The translations under genes and the position numbers were made by a program. Below are positions 26,963 through 35,934 of a DNA stretch of 64,000 nt, piece by piece. Numbering within the stretch: position 1 is the stretch's first letter; every line of letters begins with the position of its first letter. Origin of the DNA: Achromobacter insolitus. GTDB taxonomy: Bacteria; Pseudomonadota; Gammaproteobacteria; Burkholderiales; Burkholderiaceae_B. The stretch lies in assembly GCF_002209555.1 (NCBI RefSeq), contig NZ_NJIF01000002.1:1021474-1085473 (forward strand), in the 5' to 3' direction. Under the pieces are notes generated by a model. The model was not told the origin of the DNA. It worked only from the letters and a program-made list of their open reading frames with translations, and searched no databases.

Positions 26963-29900
26963 GTACTCAACGAAACATCATCAGTCATGGCATCCGCGAC
27001 AACCATACTCGCGGCAAGGTCGCCGACTTCCTGGCCGAGAAAATGGCCGCGGGCAGCCAACTTTCCGTGGTGTCTGCCTACTTCACCATCTACGCCTACG
27101 ATGCGCTGTCCAGTCAGCTTGACCAGATCGATCATCTGAACTTCCTGTTCGGCGAACCCCGCTTCATCGCTTCGCTCGACCCGGACAAGACCGACAAGAA
27201 AGCTTTCAAGATCGAAGACGAAGGCATGGAGTTGGCCAACCGCCTGCAACAGAAGGAAGTTGCTCGTCGCTGCGCTGCATGGTTGCGCGACAAGGTCGAT
27301 ATCCGCTCAGTCCGCCAGGCCAACCTCCTGCACGGCAAGCTCTATCACATTGACGATGGCCGACGTGAACATGCGCTATTGGGCAGCTCAAACTTCACCC
27401 GGCGCGGCCTCGGCTTGTCCGACACGCCCAACATCGAACTGAACCTCATTGTCGATGGCGACCGCGACAGGGCAGACCTCAAACAATGGTTCGATGAAAT
27501 CTGGGGCGATGAAAAACTGGTTGCCGACGTCAAGGCCGATGTCCTGCGCTACCTGGAACAGCTTTACTTCGATCACGCGCCGGAGTTCGTCTACTTCAAG
27601 ACGCTCTATCACGTCTTCGAACGCTTCCTGTCCGGGCAGGAGGCCGACGCCGCATTGTTCGACCAAACCGCCATCATCGACACCGACATCTGGAAGGCCT
27701 TGTTCGACTTCCAGAAGGACGGCGTCAAAGGCGCCATCCACAAGATCAACCAGCACAACGGCTGCATCCTGGCCGACAGTGTGGGCCTGGGTAAAACCTA
27801 CTCGGCATTGGCGGTCATCAAGTACTACGAGCTGCGCAATCACCGCGTGCTGGTGCTATGCCCCAAGAAGCTGCGCGACAACTGGACGGTCTATCTCGCC
27901 CAGAACAACAGCGAACTCAACCCCTTCCTCAAGGATCGCTTTGCCTACACCGTGCTCTCGCACACCGACCTGTCACGTGACAGCGGCCGCGTAGATGGCA
28001 TCGACCTGGCAACGCTCAACTGGGGCAACTACGACCTGATCGTCATCGACGAATCGCACAACTTCCGCAACAACACCAAGGGCAAGCGCGACGAAGAAGG
28101 CAACCTCATCAAGAAGAGCCGCTATGAGCGGCTGATGGATGACATCATCAAGACTGGGGTCAAGACCAAGGTGTTGCTGCTGTCCGCAACCCCGGTCAAC
28201 AACGACCTCAAAGACCTGCGAAACCAAATCTACTTCGTCACCGAAGGGCGGGATACCGCCTTTTCGCAGAGCTTCGGCATCAACAGCATCAAGGACACGC
28301 TCACCGTCGCCCAAAAGACCTTCATGGAGTGGGCCAGGCGCTCTGGCGAGCGGGATGCCCGTGATCTGATGGAAAGGCTCTCCGCCGGGTTCTTCACCCT
28401 GCTGGACGAACTCACCATCGCCCGTTCGCGCAAGCACCTCCAGAAGTATTACAAAGCCTCTATGGCACAGATCGGGCAATTTCCGAAGCGCAGGAAGCCG
28501 GAATCCGTATTCTCCGAGATCGATCTCAAGGGCCGCTTCCTTTCCTATGACAAGCTGAACGACGAAATCGACAACTACCAGCTTTCCATCTTCAAGCCGT
28601 CCAAGTACGTGCTGGAAGCGTTCAAGGCGCAGTACGAAGACCATCGCGTCAAGAACTTCAGCCAGGAGAACCGCGAGAAGTTCCTGATCGGCATGATGAA
28701 GGTGAACTTCCTCAAGCGCCTGGAAAGCTCCGTGCGCGCCTTTGCCATCACTATGGAGCGCACCGTCAGCAAGATCGAAGATCTGGAAGAACGGCTCAAG
28801 CAGTTCCTGCAGCATCAAGCCGAGACGGCGGAAGACATCCAGCCTGACTTTTTCGCGGAACCAGCCGAAGAAGACGAAGAACTGGCCCAGGCCTTCCAGG
28901 CGGGCACCAAGCTCAAGTACCGCATGGAGCATATGGACGTGGCCGCCTGGCTGGCCGATCTGGCCACCGACAAGCAACAGCTTTCGCTGCTGGCCGATGC
29001 GGCCCAAGCCGTCGATGCATCACGCGATGCCAAGCTCGCCGAACTCAAGCGCCTGATCGAACACAAGGTGCGTCACCCCAGCACCAACACGCTGGGTGAG
29101 GAAAACCGCAAGGTCATCGTATTCTGCGCCTTCGCCGATACCGCTGCCTATTTGTACGAAGAACTGGAAGACTGGTCACGCAACACGCTGGGCGTTCACA
29201 TCGCCCTGGTGTCTGGCGGCGCACGCCCCAACCGCAGCACCTTCGGCCAGGCTGACTTCACCCACATCCTCACCAACTTCGCTCCACGCGCCAAACAACG
29301 GGGCAAGATGAAGTCCATGCCGCAGGATGGCGAAATAGACCTCCTCATCGCCACCGACTGCATTTCCGAAGGCCAGAACCTGCAAGACTGCGACTATCTC
29401 ATCAACTACGACATCCACTGGAACCCGGTGCGCATCATCCAGCGCTTTGGTCGTATCGACCGCATCGGTAGCCCCAACAACGCCATCCAACTCGTCAACT
29501 TCTGGCCCACGCCGGACTTGAACAAGTACATCAATCTCAAGAACCGTGTCGAGGCGCGCATGGCGCTGGTCGATATCGCCGCCACGGCGGAAGACAACAT
29601 CCTGCAAGCCGAAGACCTGGAAGACCTCATCAAGCAGGACATGCGCTACCGCGACAAGCAATTGCTGCGGCTCAAGGACGAAGTGCTGGATCTGGAAGAC
29701 TTCAACGAATCCGTCGCGCTGGGGGAATTCACGCTGGATGACTTCCGTATGGAATTGGCCACCTACATCGAAGCCAACCGAGAGAAGCTGGAAGAAGCTC
29801 CATTCGGCCTTTACGCCGTAGTGCCTCCGCATGCGGAGTTCAGCGCCATCAAGCCCGGCATCATCTATTGCCTGAAGCAGCGCATTGACGCCGCCGGAAA

Positions 29901-30273
29901 CGAGGCAGTCAACCCGTTGCAACCGTACTTCCTCGTCTATATCCGCGACGATGGCGAGGTGCGCTACAACTTCACCGCACCCAAGCAGATTCTGGAAATT
30001 TTCCGCACCGTCTGCCAGGGCCAGACCGAGCCGCACGCCAAGCTGTGCAAGCTATTCGATGAAGAGACCGCACACGGCCAGGACATGAGCAGGTACAGCG
30101 GCCTTCTCGACAAAGCAATTGCTGCTATTGCCGCTCAGTTTGGCCGCAAGAACGCAGGAAATCTCTTTTCAGGGCGTGGTGGCAAGCTTGCCGATGCGGC
30201 GAAGCAAATCAAGAAATCCAACGATTTCGATCTCATTACTTGGCTGGTGATCAAGGACGTTAACAATGGCTGA
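26959..30273 (+). CDS. PLD-domain SF2/Snf2-like helicase
   Basis: This 1104-residue protein has an N-terminal phospholipase-D-like domain with one HKD motif (HGKLYHID at residue 125, then GSSNFT) and a superfamily 2 helicase core. Helicase motifs are I SVGLGKT (about 276), II DESH (about 364), III SATP (about 409) and VI QRFGRIDRIGS (about 828). A helical insertion separates the two RecA-like lobes. It probably translocates on DNA and may cut it through the PLD domain after dimerising. The gene is coupled to Fic upstream and to the methylase downstream by overlaps of 4 and 8 bp. Confidence 0.9.
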   Translation: MSTQRNIISHGIRDNHTRGKVADFLAEKMAAGSQLSVVSAYFTIYAYDALSSQLDQIDHLNFLFGEPRFIASLDPDKTDKKAFKIEDEGMELANRLQQKEVARRCAAWLRDKVDIRSVRQANLLHGKLYHIDDGRREHALLGSSNFTRRGLGLSDTPNIELNLIVDGDRDRADLKQWFDEIWGDEKLVADVKADVLRYLEQLYFDHAPEFVYFKTLYHVFERFLSGQEADAALFDQTAIIDTDIWKALFDFQKDGVKGAIHKINQHNGCILADSVGLGKTYSALAVIKYYELRNHRVLVLCPKKLRDNWTVYLAQNNSELNPFLKDRFAYTVLSHTDLSRDSGRVDGIDLATLNWGNYDLIVIDESHNFRNNTKGKRDEEGNLIKKSRYERLMDDIIKTGVKTKVLLLSATPVNNDLKDLRNQIYFVTEGRDTAFSQSFGINSIKDTLTVAQKTFMEWARRSGERDARDLMERLSAGFFTLLDELTIARSRKHLQKYYKASMAQIGQFPKRRKPESVFSEIDLKGRFLSYDKLNDEIDNYQLSIFKPSKYVLEAFKAQYEDHRVKNFSQENREKFLIGMMKVNFLKRLESSVRAFAITMERTVSKIEDLEERLKQFLQHQAETAEDIQPDFFAEPAEEDEELAQAFQAGTKLKYRMEHMDVAAWLADLATDKQQLSLLADAAQAVDASRDAKLAELKRLIEHKVRHPSTNTLGEENRKVIVFCAFADTAAYLYEELEDWSRNTLGVHIALVSGGARPNRSTFGQADFTHILTNFAPRAKQRGKMKSMPQDGEIDLLIATDCISEGQNLQDCDYLINYDIHWNPVRIIQRFGRIDRIGSPNNAIQLVNFWPTPDLNKYINLKNRVEARMALVDIAATAEDNILQAEDLEDLIKQDMRYRDKQLLRLKDEVLDLEDFNESVALGEFTLDDFRMELATYIEANREKLEEAPFGLYAVVPPHAEFSAIKPGIIYCLKQRIDAAGNEAVNPLQPYFLVYIRDDGEVRYNFTAPKQILEIFRTVCQGQTEPHAKLCKLFDEETAHGQDMSRYSGLLDKAIAAIAAQFGRKNAGNLFSGRGGKLADAAKQIKKSNDFDLITWLVIKDVNNG

Positions 30274-33200
30274 CAACTCCGCCCTTCGCCAATCCATTCA
30301 GGATGCGCTGCAAAGCTTCTCCACCCAGTCATTGGCAACAGGTGCCATCGCTCTGCTCCATACCTTGGGCTACAGCAGCGATAAAACGGCAGAACTGGGT
30401 AACACCGCAGAAGCGCTGCTGGGCAGCATCGAACAGTTTCGTCCCGAACTTGGCAGCATCAACCGTGCCAAGGTGCATGCCAATCGCTGGAAGTCCTGTG
30501 CTTTCCTGTTCCAGCTCACCAACGACGAGATTCCTTCACTGGCTCTGGGGCAAGCACCTATAGGCGCGGATGGCAAGCTGACACAAGGCCAGATCGAGTC
30601 CTTCGTCTTTCTTGCCATCGACCTGCAAGGCGAGGGTTGGTCGCGCAGCCAACTGGCAACCATCGCACGCGAGTTGAACAAGCGATTCCCCATGCCGGCC
30701 ATCTTCCTGTTCCGCCAGGAAGAGCTGTTTTCTCTCGCGGTTATCGACCGGCGGCAGAACCTGCGCGATGCCAGTCGCGACGTCATCGACAGCCGCATCA
30801 CCGTCATCAAGGATGTGCGCCTTACCGCACCTCACCGTGCGCACACAGACATCCTGGCAAGCCTCGCCTTGGTGAATCTGGGCGACAAGCGCCGCCCCGG
30901 CAACTTCCGCGAACTGTATGACGCCTGGATCGACACGCTCTCCACGCAGAAGCTCAACAAGGATTTCTATCAGCAGTTGGCTTGGTGGTACATGTGGGCC
31001 ACCAAGGAGGTGGAATTTCCGAAGGGCGGCGGGCCGGATCGCAATGCCATTGGTGTCATCCGCCTGCTTACGCGCCTAATCTTCGTCTGGTTCATCAAAG
31101 AGCGCGGCTTGGTTCCCAATACTCTGTTCGAGCGGGAAGCATTGTGCGGCCTGCTGAAGCAGGCGCCGGATGCCGCGCCGGATGAAAGCAATTACTACCA
31201 CGCCATTCTGCAAAACCTGTTCTTTGCCACCCTGAATCAGGAGATGGGCAATGACCGCCGCTGGGCCAAAACCGGTAGCGGTATGAAGGCCGATTACCTC
31301 ATCTCGCTGGTTTATCGTCACCAGGACGCCTTCAAGCACCCGGAAACAGTACTGCAAGACTACTTCGCCCACGTGCCCTTCCTCAACGGCGGCCTATTCG
31401 AGTGCCTGGACGAGCAACTTACGGATGAGGATCTGGCCCGCCGCCCGGAACTTAAAAAATTGGTGGTGCAGGAGGGCAACGGGTCGGTACTGCGCATCGA
31501 CGGTTTCTCACGCCGCCCCGATGCCCAGGCCAAGGTACCGAACAAACTCTTTTTCGGCGGCACGGATGATGCGACGCTGAACACCGAGTTCGAGACCAAG
31601 GGCAAGCGTTATCCGGTCAAGGGCCTGATAGACCTGCTCGACAGCTACAAATTCACCGTGGACGAGAACACGCCGCTGGACGAGGAAGTAGCGCTTGACC
31701 CCGAACTGCTGGGCAAGGTATTCGAGAACCTGCTGGCCAGCTACAACCCGGATACCCGCAGCACCGCCCGAAAACAGTCCGGCAGCTTCTACACACCGCG
31801 AGAAGTGGTGGACTACATGGTGGACGAGGCGCTTATTGCCTACTTCACCCGTCATACACCCAACGGGGAACAGCGCGAACAGGATTTGCGCCAGTTGCTC
31901 TCGCACGCCGACACGGAGCACGCTTTCAGCGAAGCAGAGGCCGACGCGCTGGTGCTCGCCATCGAACAACTGAAAGTGCTCGATCCGGCTTGCGGCTCCG
32001 GCGCCTTCCCCATGGGCGTCTTGGCCAAGCTCTTCGTGGCCTTGAAAAAACTCGATCCCGACAACCGCCGCTGGCGCGACCAGAACCTGGCTCCGCTGCA
32101 ACAGCGCCTCGCCTTGGCGAAGAAAACGCCCGACCCCGTGCAGCGCGATGCCGAAATCGAAGATGCCGAAGCCGCGCTGGAAAAGCACAAGAAGGACTTT
32201 GCCGACCCGGCCTATGCCGACTACACCCGCAAGCTCTATCTGATCGAGAAGTGCATCTTCGGCTCGGACATCCAGCCCATAGCGGTACAGATTGCCAAAC
32301 TGCGCTTTTTCATCGCCCTCATCGTCAGCCAGCCCATAGACCGCAGCAAGCCCAACTGGAATATCACCCCGCTGCCCAATCTGGAAACCAAGATCGTCGC
32401 TGCCAACACCCTGTTCGGCGTGCCGCGTCACGGCGCGCAAGGCTCGCTGCTGGATGACCCCGCCATTGCGGAAAAGGAGGCCGAACTGCGTGATGCCAAC
32501 GCCGCCTACTTCACCTCGCGTACCCGTGCCACCAAGAAGCGTCGCAAGGAAAAGGTGCAGAAGCTGCATGAGGAACTGGTAACTCTGCTCAAGCGCGATG
32601 GTTTCGTCACCGCCAACGATGCCGAGCGCATGGCTCGCTGGGATCCGTTTGACCAGAACCGCTTTGCCGACTTCTTCGATGTGGAATGGATGTTCGGCCT
32701 GCCGCGCGCGCAGGACAACTCCGAAGCCGTGTTCGACATCGTGATTGCCAACCCGCCCTATGTGCGGCAAGAGGAAATCAAGGAACTCAAGCCGCTGTTG
32801 AAGGATGAATACAAATACGAGTGCTACACCGGCACGGCGGACTTGTTCGTCTATTTCTACGAGCGTTCGGTCAAGCTGCTCAAGCCGCAGGGAATGCTGT
32901 CCTTCATCACTTCCAACAAGTGGTATCGCGCCAAGTATGGAGAGAACCTGCGGTTGTTCATGGCCACGCACACGCGATTGAAGAGCATCATTGATTTCGG
33001 CGACGAAGCGGTGTTCACCGCTATTGCCTACCCGACCATCGTCATCGCCATGCGGCGCGAGCAGGCTGTGTCGTTGAGAAATGCGGAAAACACCGTGCGC
33101 GCCCTCAACTGGGCGCAGACACATCCCGTCGAGCAGTTTCCGGCGGTGTTTCAGGCGGAGGCTTTTTCAATTCCGCAGACCGAACTCAAGAAAGAAGGCT

Positions 33201-34201
33201 GGCAACTGGAACCACCCGGCAAGCGCGACCTGCTGGCGCGCATTCGCAGAGCGGGCACGCCCTTGGGCAAGTATGTGAATGGGCGGTTTTATTACGGCAT
33301 CAAGACAGGGCTGAATGAAGCCTTTGTCATAGATGGTTCCACGCGAGCGCGGCTGATTGCCGAAGACCCGAAATCGGCGGAGGTCATCAGGCCGTTCCTG
33401 CGTGGGCGGGATGTGAAGCGATGGAAGGCGGAATCAGCAGATTTATGGCTCATTTTCACGCGGCGACCGTTTCCCATCGACAAATACCCAGCCATCAAAA
33501 AGCATCTTTCCGGATTTAAGAAACAACTTATGCCAAAACCGGACGGCTGGGACGACAAGCGCGATGGTAAATGGAAAGGACGCAAAGCAGGAAGCTATGA
33601 GTGGCATGAGATTCAGGACAATATCGCTTACTGGCAGGAGTTCGAAAAGCCAAAAGTCATTCTTGGCCGGTTCATGGATAAGCCGACCTACGCCTATGAC
33701 GATAGTGGCTACTATGCGAACAATGCCCTATCCATCGTCGCCGGGGCTGATGAGTATCTCGTTGGGATTCTCAATAGTTCGGTGACATGGTGGTTCCTGA
33801 CCGCCACCTGCACCGATCTGCAAAACGGATTTATTCAAGTCCACAACAACAATCAGGAAGCGGTAGTCATCCCCGAAGCCTCTGTTAACCAACGGCAAGT
33901 GGTCGTGAGTTTGGTAAGGGCCGTGCTTGCAAACGCGCATGCTGCACATTTCGAGCAAATCATCAACGGCCTCGTCTTCGAGCTGTTTTTCCCGGATGAA
34001 CTGCACGCCGCGAATATTCGCCTGTTCGATGCCTGCGAGAAAGCCGACGTCGGCAAACTGGCAAACCTCAAGGACAAGGCGCTTGTCACCGCCGCCACGG
34101 AGCTGGTCGGACGCATCTTTGCCAACGACCACCCCATCTACGCCATGCTCTTCGACCTGCAAGCCTTGGAAGTGGTACGCATCATCGAGGGCAAGGAATG
34201 A
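30266..34201 (+). CDS. Eco57I-like N6-adenine DNA methylase/specificity protein
   Basis: This 1311-residue protein contains a class I adenine methyltransferase with motif I DPACGSGAFP (about residue 573) and catalytic motif IV NPPY (about 829), separated by a long helical insertion. The last 300 residues resemble the TaqI/Eco57I target-recognition region (YYGIKTGLNEAFVID, NAGADEYLVGILNS-like block). The first 450 residues are a conserved but unassigned region; I see no confident PD-(D/E)xK nuclease motif. It presumably marks host DNA so that the helicase and ATPase act on unmodified DNA. The start overlaps the helicase stop by 8 bp. Confidence 0.88.
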   Translation: MADNSALRQSIQDALQSFSTQSLATGAIALLHTLGYSSDKTAELGNTAEALLGSIEQFRPELGSINRAKVHANRWKSCAFLFQLTNDEIPSLALGQAPIGADGKLTQGQIESFVFLAIDLQGEGWSRSQLATIARELNKRFPMPAIFLFRQEELFSLAVIDRRQNLRDASRDVIDSRITVIKDVRLTAPHRAHTDILASLALVNLGDKRRPGNFRELYDAWIDTLSTQKLNKDFYQQLAWWYMWATKEVEFPKGGGPDRNAIGVIRLLTRLIFVWFIKERGLVPNTLFEREALCGLLKQAPDAAPDESNYYHAILQNLFFATLNQEMGNDRRWAKTGSGMKADYLISLVYRHQDAFKHPETVLQDYFAHVPFLNGGLFECLDEQLTDEDLARRPELKKLVVQEGNGSVLRIDGFSRRPDAQAKVPNKLFFGGTDDATLNTEFETKGKRYPVKGLIDLLDSYKFTVDENTPLDEEVALDPELLGKVFENLLASYNPDTRSTARKQSGSFYTPREVVDYMVDEALIAYFTRHTPNGEQREQDLRQLLSHADTEHAFSEAEADALVLAIEQLKVLDPACGSGAFPMGVLAKLFVALKKLDPDNRRWRDQNLAPLQQRLALAKKTPDPVQRDAEIEDAEAALEKHKKDFADPAYADYTRKLYLIEKCIFGSDIQPIAVQIAKLRFFIALIVSQPIDRSKPNWNITPLPNLETKIVAANTLFGVPRHGAQGSLLDDPAIAEKEAELRDANAAYFTSRTRATKKRRKEKVQKLHEELVTLLKRDGFVTANDAERMARWDPFDQNRFADFFDVEWMFGLPRAQDNSEAVFDIVIANPPYVRQEEIKELKPLLKDEYKYECYTGTADLFVYFYERSVKLLKPQGMLSFITSNKWYRAKYGENLRLFMATHTRLKSIIDFGDEAVFTAIAYPTIVIAMRREQAVSLRNAENTVRALNWAQTHPVEQFPAVFQAEAFSIPQTELKKEGWQLEPPGKRDLLARIRRAGTPLGKYVNGRFYYGIKTGLNEAFVIDGSTRARLIAEDPKSAEVIRPFLRGRDVKRWKAESADLWLIFTRRPFPIDKYPAIKKHLSGFKKQLMPKPDGWDDKRDGKWKGRKAGSYEWHEIQDNIAYWQEFEKPKVILGRFMDKPTYAYDDSGYYANNALSIVAGADEYLVGILNSSVTWWFLTATCTDLQNGFIQVHNNNQEAVVIPEASVNQRQVVVSLVRAVLANAHAAHFEQIINGLVFELFFPDELHAANIRLFDACEKADVGKLANLKDKALVTAATELVGRIFANDHPIYAMLFDLQALEVVRIIEGKE

Positions 34202-35817
34202 GTGCAGAGGCCACCGACATTGCGCCACCACCCGTCACACGGGCAGCCGCGCCTGCGCCCTTGCGCATCAAGCGCCTGACGCTCACTGACTTTCGTGCCT
34301 TCCCCGGTCCAGCGCCTGCGCACTTCGATCTGGATGGTAAGAACCTGCTGGTGTATGGCGAGAACGGGGCGGGCAAGTCGTCGGTCTTTCATGCGCTTTC
34401 CGACTTCTTCTCGCTCAAGCGAAGCAGAAACCTCCGTGTCTACAAGAATGTATTTTCAGGAGAACCGGAAACGAGCTGCGCGGTTGAGGTTGAGTTCAAC
34501 GATGGTGCGCCAAGTGCAAAGTGGTTCATGCAGGCAGGTTCAGGCACAATCGGAGCCGCTCCGTTCGGTAGCCACGCCATCGGCGGCGCAACGCCGGCCC
34601 GTGAGCGACACCCCACCACAGTTGCCGGGGGTAACGACATACGTGTGACGCAGGCTGCTCTGCGCAGGGCTGCACTGGACTATCGCGCCTTGCTTGATAC
34701 CAACTACAAGCAGGGCGATGGCGCAATCAATCTATTCGACATCGCCTTGGAAAAATTGCTGGCCGACTTTCCAGTGACGGTGGCTGGCGGAACAACGCAA
34801 ACCATTGGCGAGTTGTGGAGGGCAGTGGAACAAGCAAAGCCAGCCAAACGTACCAAGACCGCGTTGACCAAGGTGAATCAGGCTTGCGCTGATTTCAACA
34901 GTGGTTTCAATCAAGCCTTGGTCGAGCTGCATCCGCTGGTTGGCGCTTTGCTTGGCGACTTGATCGGCACGGATGTCGCCGTTGCTCCGTTTGCGTTCGG
35001 CGGCGTGACGTATACCGCAGCCTACTACAAGCGTGATCGTGAAATTGCTGGTCGCTCACTCACATTGAGCGTGAGCTATCGTAACCATGCGCTTTCTATA
35101 CCTCAGCACTTTTTGAACGAAGCACGCCTCTCTGCGCTTGGTCTGGCTATCTACCTCGCCGGTCGGTTGGCTTGCACGCCTACGGCCAACGCCACGGCCT
35201 TGAAGCTGCTGGTGCTGGACGATGTGCTAATTGGCCTCGACCATTCCAACCGTCTGCCGATGCTGGATGTGCTCAACACGAAGTTCGCCGATTGGCAGAT
35301 CGTGCTGCTCACCCACGACCGCAACTGGTTCGACCTTGCGCGTTCGCACCTGCCCGATGCCAACTGGAAGTGCGTGGAAGTGTATGAAGGCGATGGCGCT
35401 GCAACAGCCCCCATCCCCATCGTTCGCCCCACACAGAACAGACCGGCACGCGCCCTGCTGGACAAGGCCAAGGAACTGGTTCAGACGCCGTATGTGGAGG
35501 CCGCCGCCAACTATGCCCGTCAAGCATTCGAGCTGGGTGTTCGTGCGGCCTGTGAACTGAAGAAGATCGAGATGCGCTACTGCACCGACCCCAAGGCACA
35601 TCAGGCGCAGGACCTTCTGGACAAGCTGAAGCACTGGCCTGGTTCCGCAACCGTACCTAAAGCGGATTGGGATGCAGCGCTCGCGCGCCTGGAAATGCTG
35701 AAGAACGTGGTCATGAACCCCTACTCGCACCCGAGCGCCCCCAACATACCCAAGCAAGAGGTCGAACAGGCAATCGCTGCTGTGGATGACTTCTTGAAGC
35801 TGGCAGCGAAGAAATGA
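34198..35817 (+). CDS. RecF/SMC-like AAA ATPase of the defence operon
   Basis: This 539-residue ATPase has Walker A GENGAGKSS near residue 54, Walker B LLVLDDVLIGLD near 338 and a switch region LLTHDRNW, all typical of RecF/ABC-type DNA-binding ATPases. The middle is helical. The C-terminal 140 residues (ANYARQAFELGVRAACELKK) form a separate helical domain of unclear type. It is coupled to the methylase by an ATGA overlap. Such ATPases act as sensors or motors in defence systems; a specific role here is inferred from the operon only. Confidence 0.87.
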   Translation: MSAEATDIAPPPVTRAAAPAPLRIKRLTLTDFRAFPGPAPAHFDLDGKNLLVYGENGAGKSSVFHALSDFFSLKRSRNLRVYKNVFSGEPETSCAVEVEFNDGAPSAKWFMQAGSGTIGAAPFGSHAIGGATPARERHPTTVAGGNDIRVTQAALRRAALDYRALLDTNYKQGDGAINLFDIALEKLLADFPVTVAGGTTQTIGELWRAVEQAKPAKRTKTALTKVNQACADFNSGFNQALVELHPLVGALLGDLIGTDVAVAPFAFGGVTYTAAYYKRDREIAGRSLTLSVSYRNHALSIPQHFLNEARLSALGLAIYLAGRLACTPTANATALKLLVLDDVLIGLDHSNRLPMLDVLNTKFADWQIVLLTHDRNWFDLARSHLPDANWKCVEVYEGDGAATAPIPIVRPTQNRPARALLDKAKELVQTPYVEAAANYARQAFELGVRAACELKKIEMRYCTDPKAHQAQDLLDKLKHWPGSATVPKADWDAALARLEMLKNVVMNPYSHPSAPNIPKQEVEQAIAAVDDFLKLAAKK

Positions 35818-35909
35818 ATAAATCTGCACTAATTCTATGGCTGCGCGGCACGACGGGTACTTGGCGTAACGATGTTGCGAGCAGCTACAGCAGGCTGATG
35901 AAAATCTAG
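35814..35909 (+). pseudogene. 31-codon reading frame overlapping the ATPase stop, possible gene remnant
   Basis: An ATG overlaps the ATPase stop as ATGA, continuing the overlap pattern of the operon. The frame encodes a 31-residue peptide beginning MNKSALILWL and ending at TAG. It may be the 5' remnant of a fourth core gene truncated when the SIR2/Argonaute pair was placed here, or a small coupled peptide. A chance frame is possible, because an ATGA overlap by itself is common. Confidence 0.4.
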
Positions 35910-35934
35910 AAGTAGCGTCAATAAGGACACTTGA

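Noticed and set aside
26959..35817. Assignment of the operon to DISARM or BREX.
   Set aside because: The characteristic partner genes (drmA/drmB, or pglZ and brxC-like ATPase) are absent; a helicase-methylase-ATPase trio fits better.
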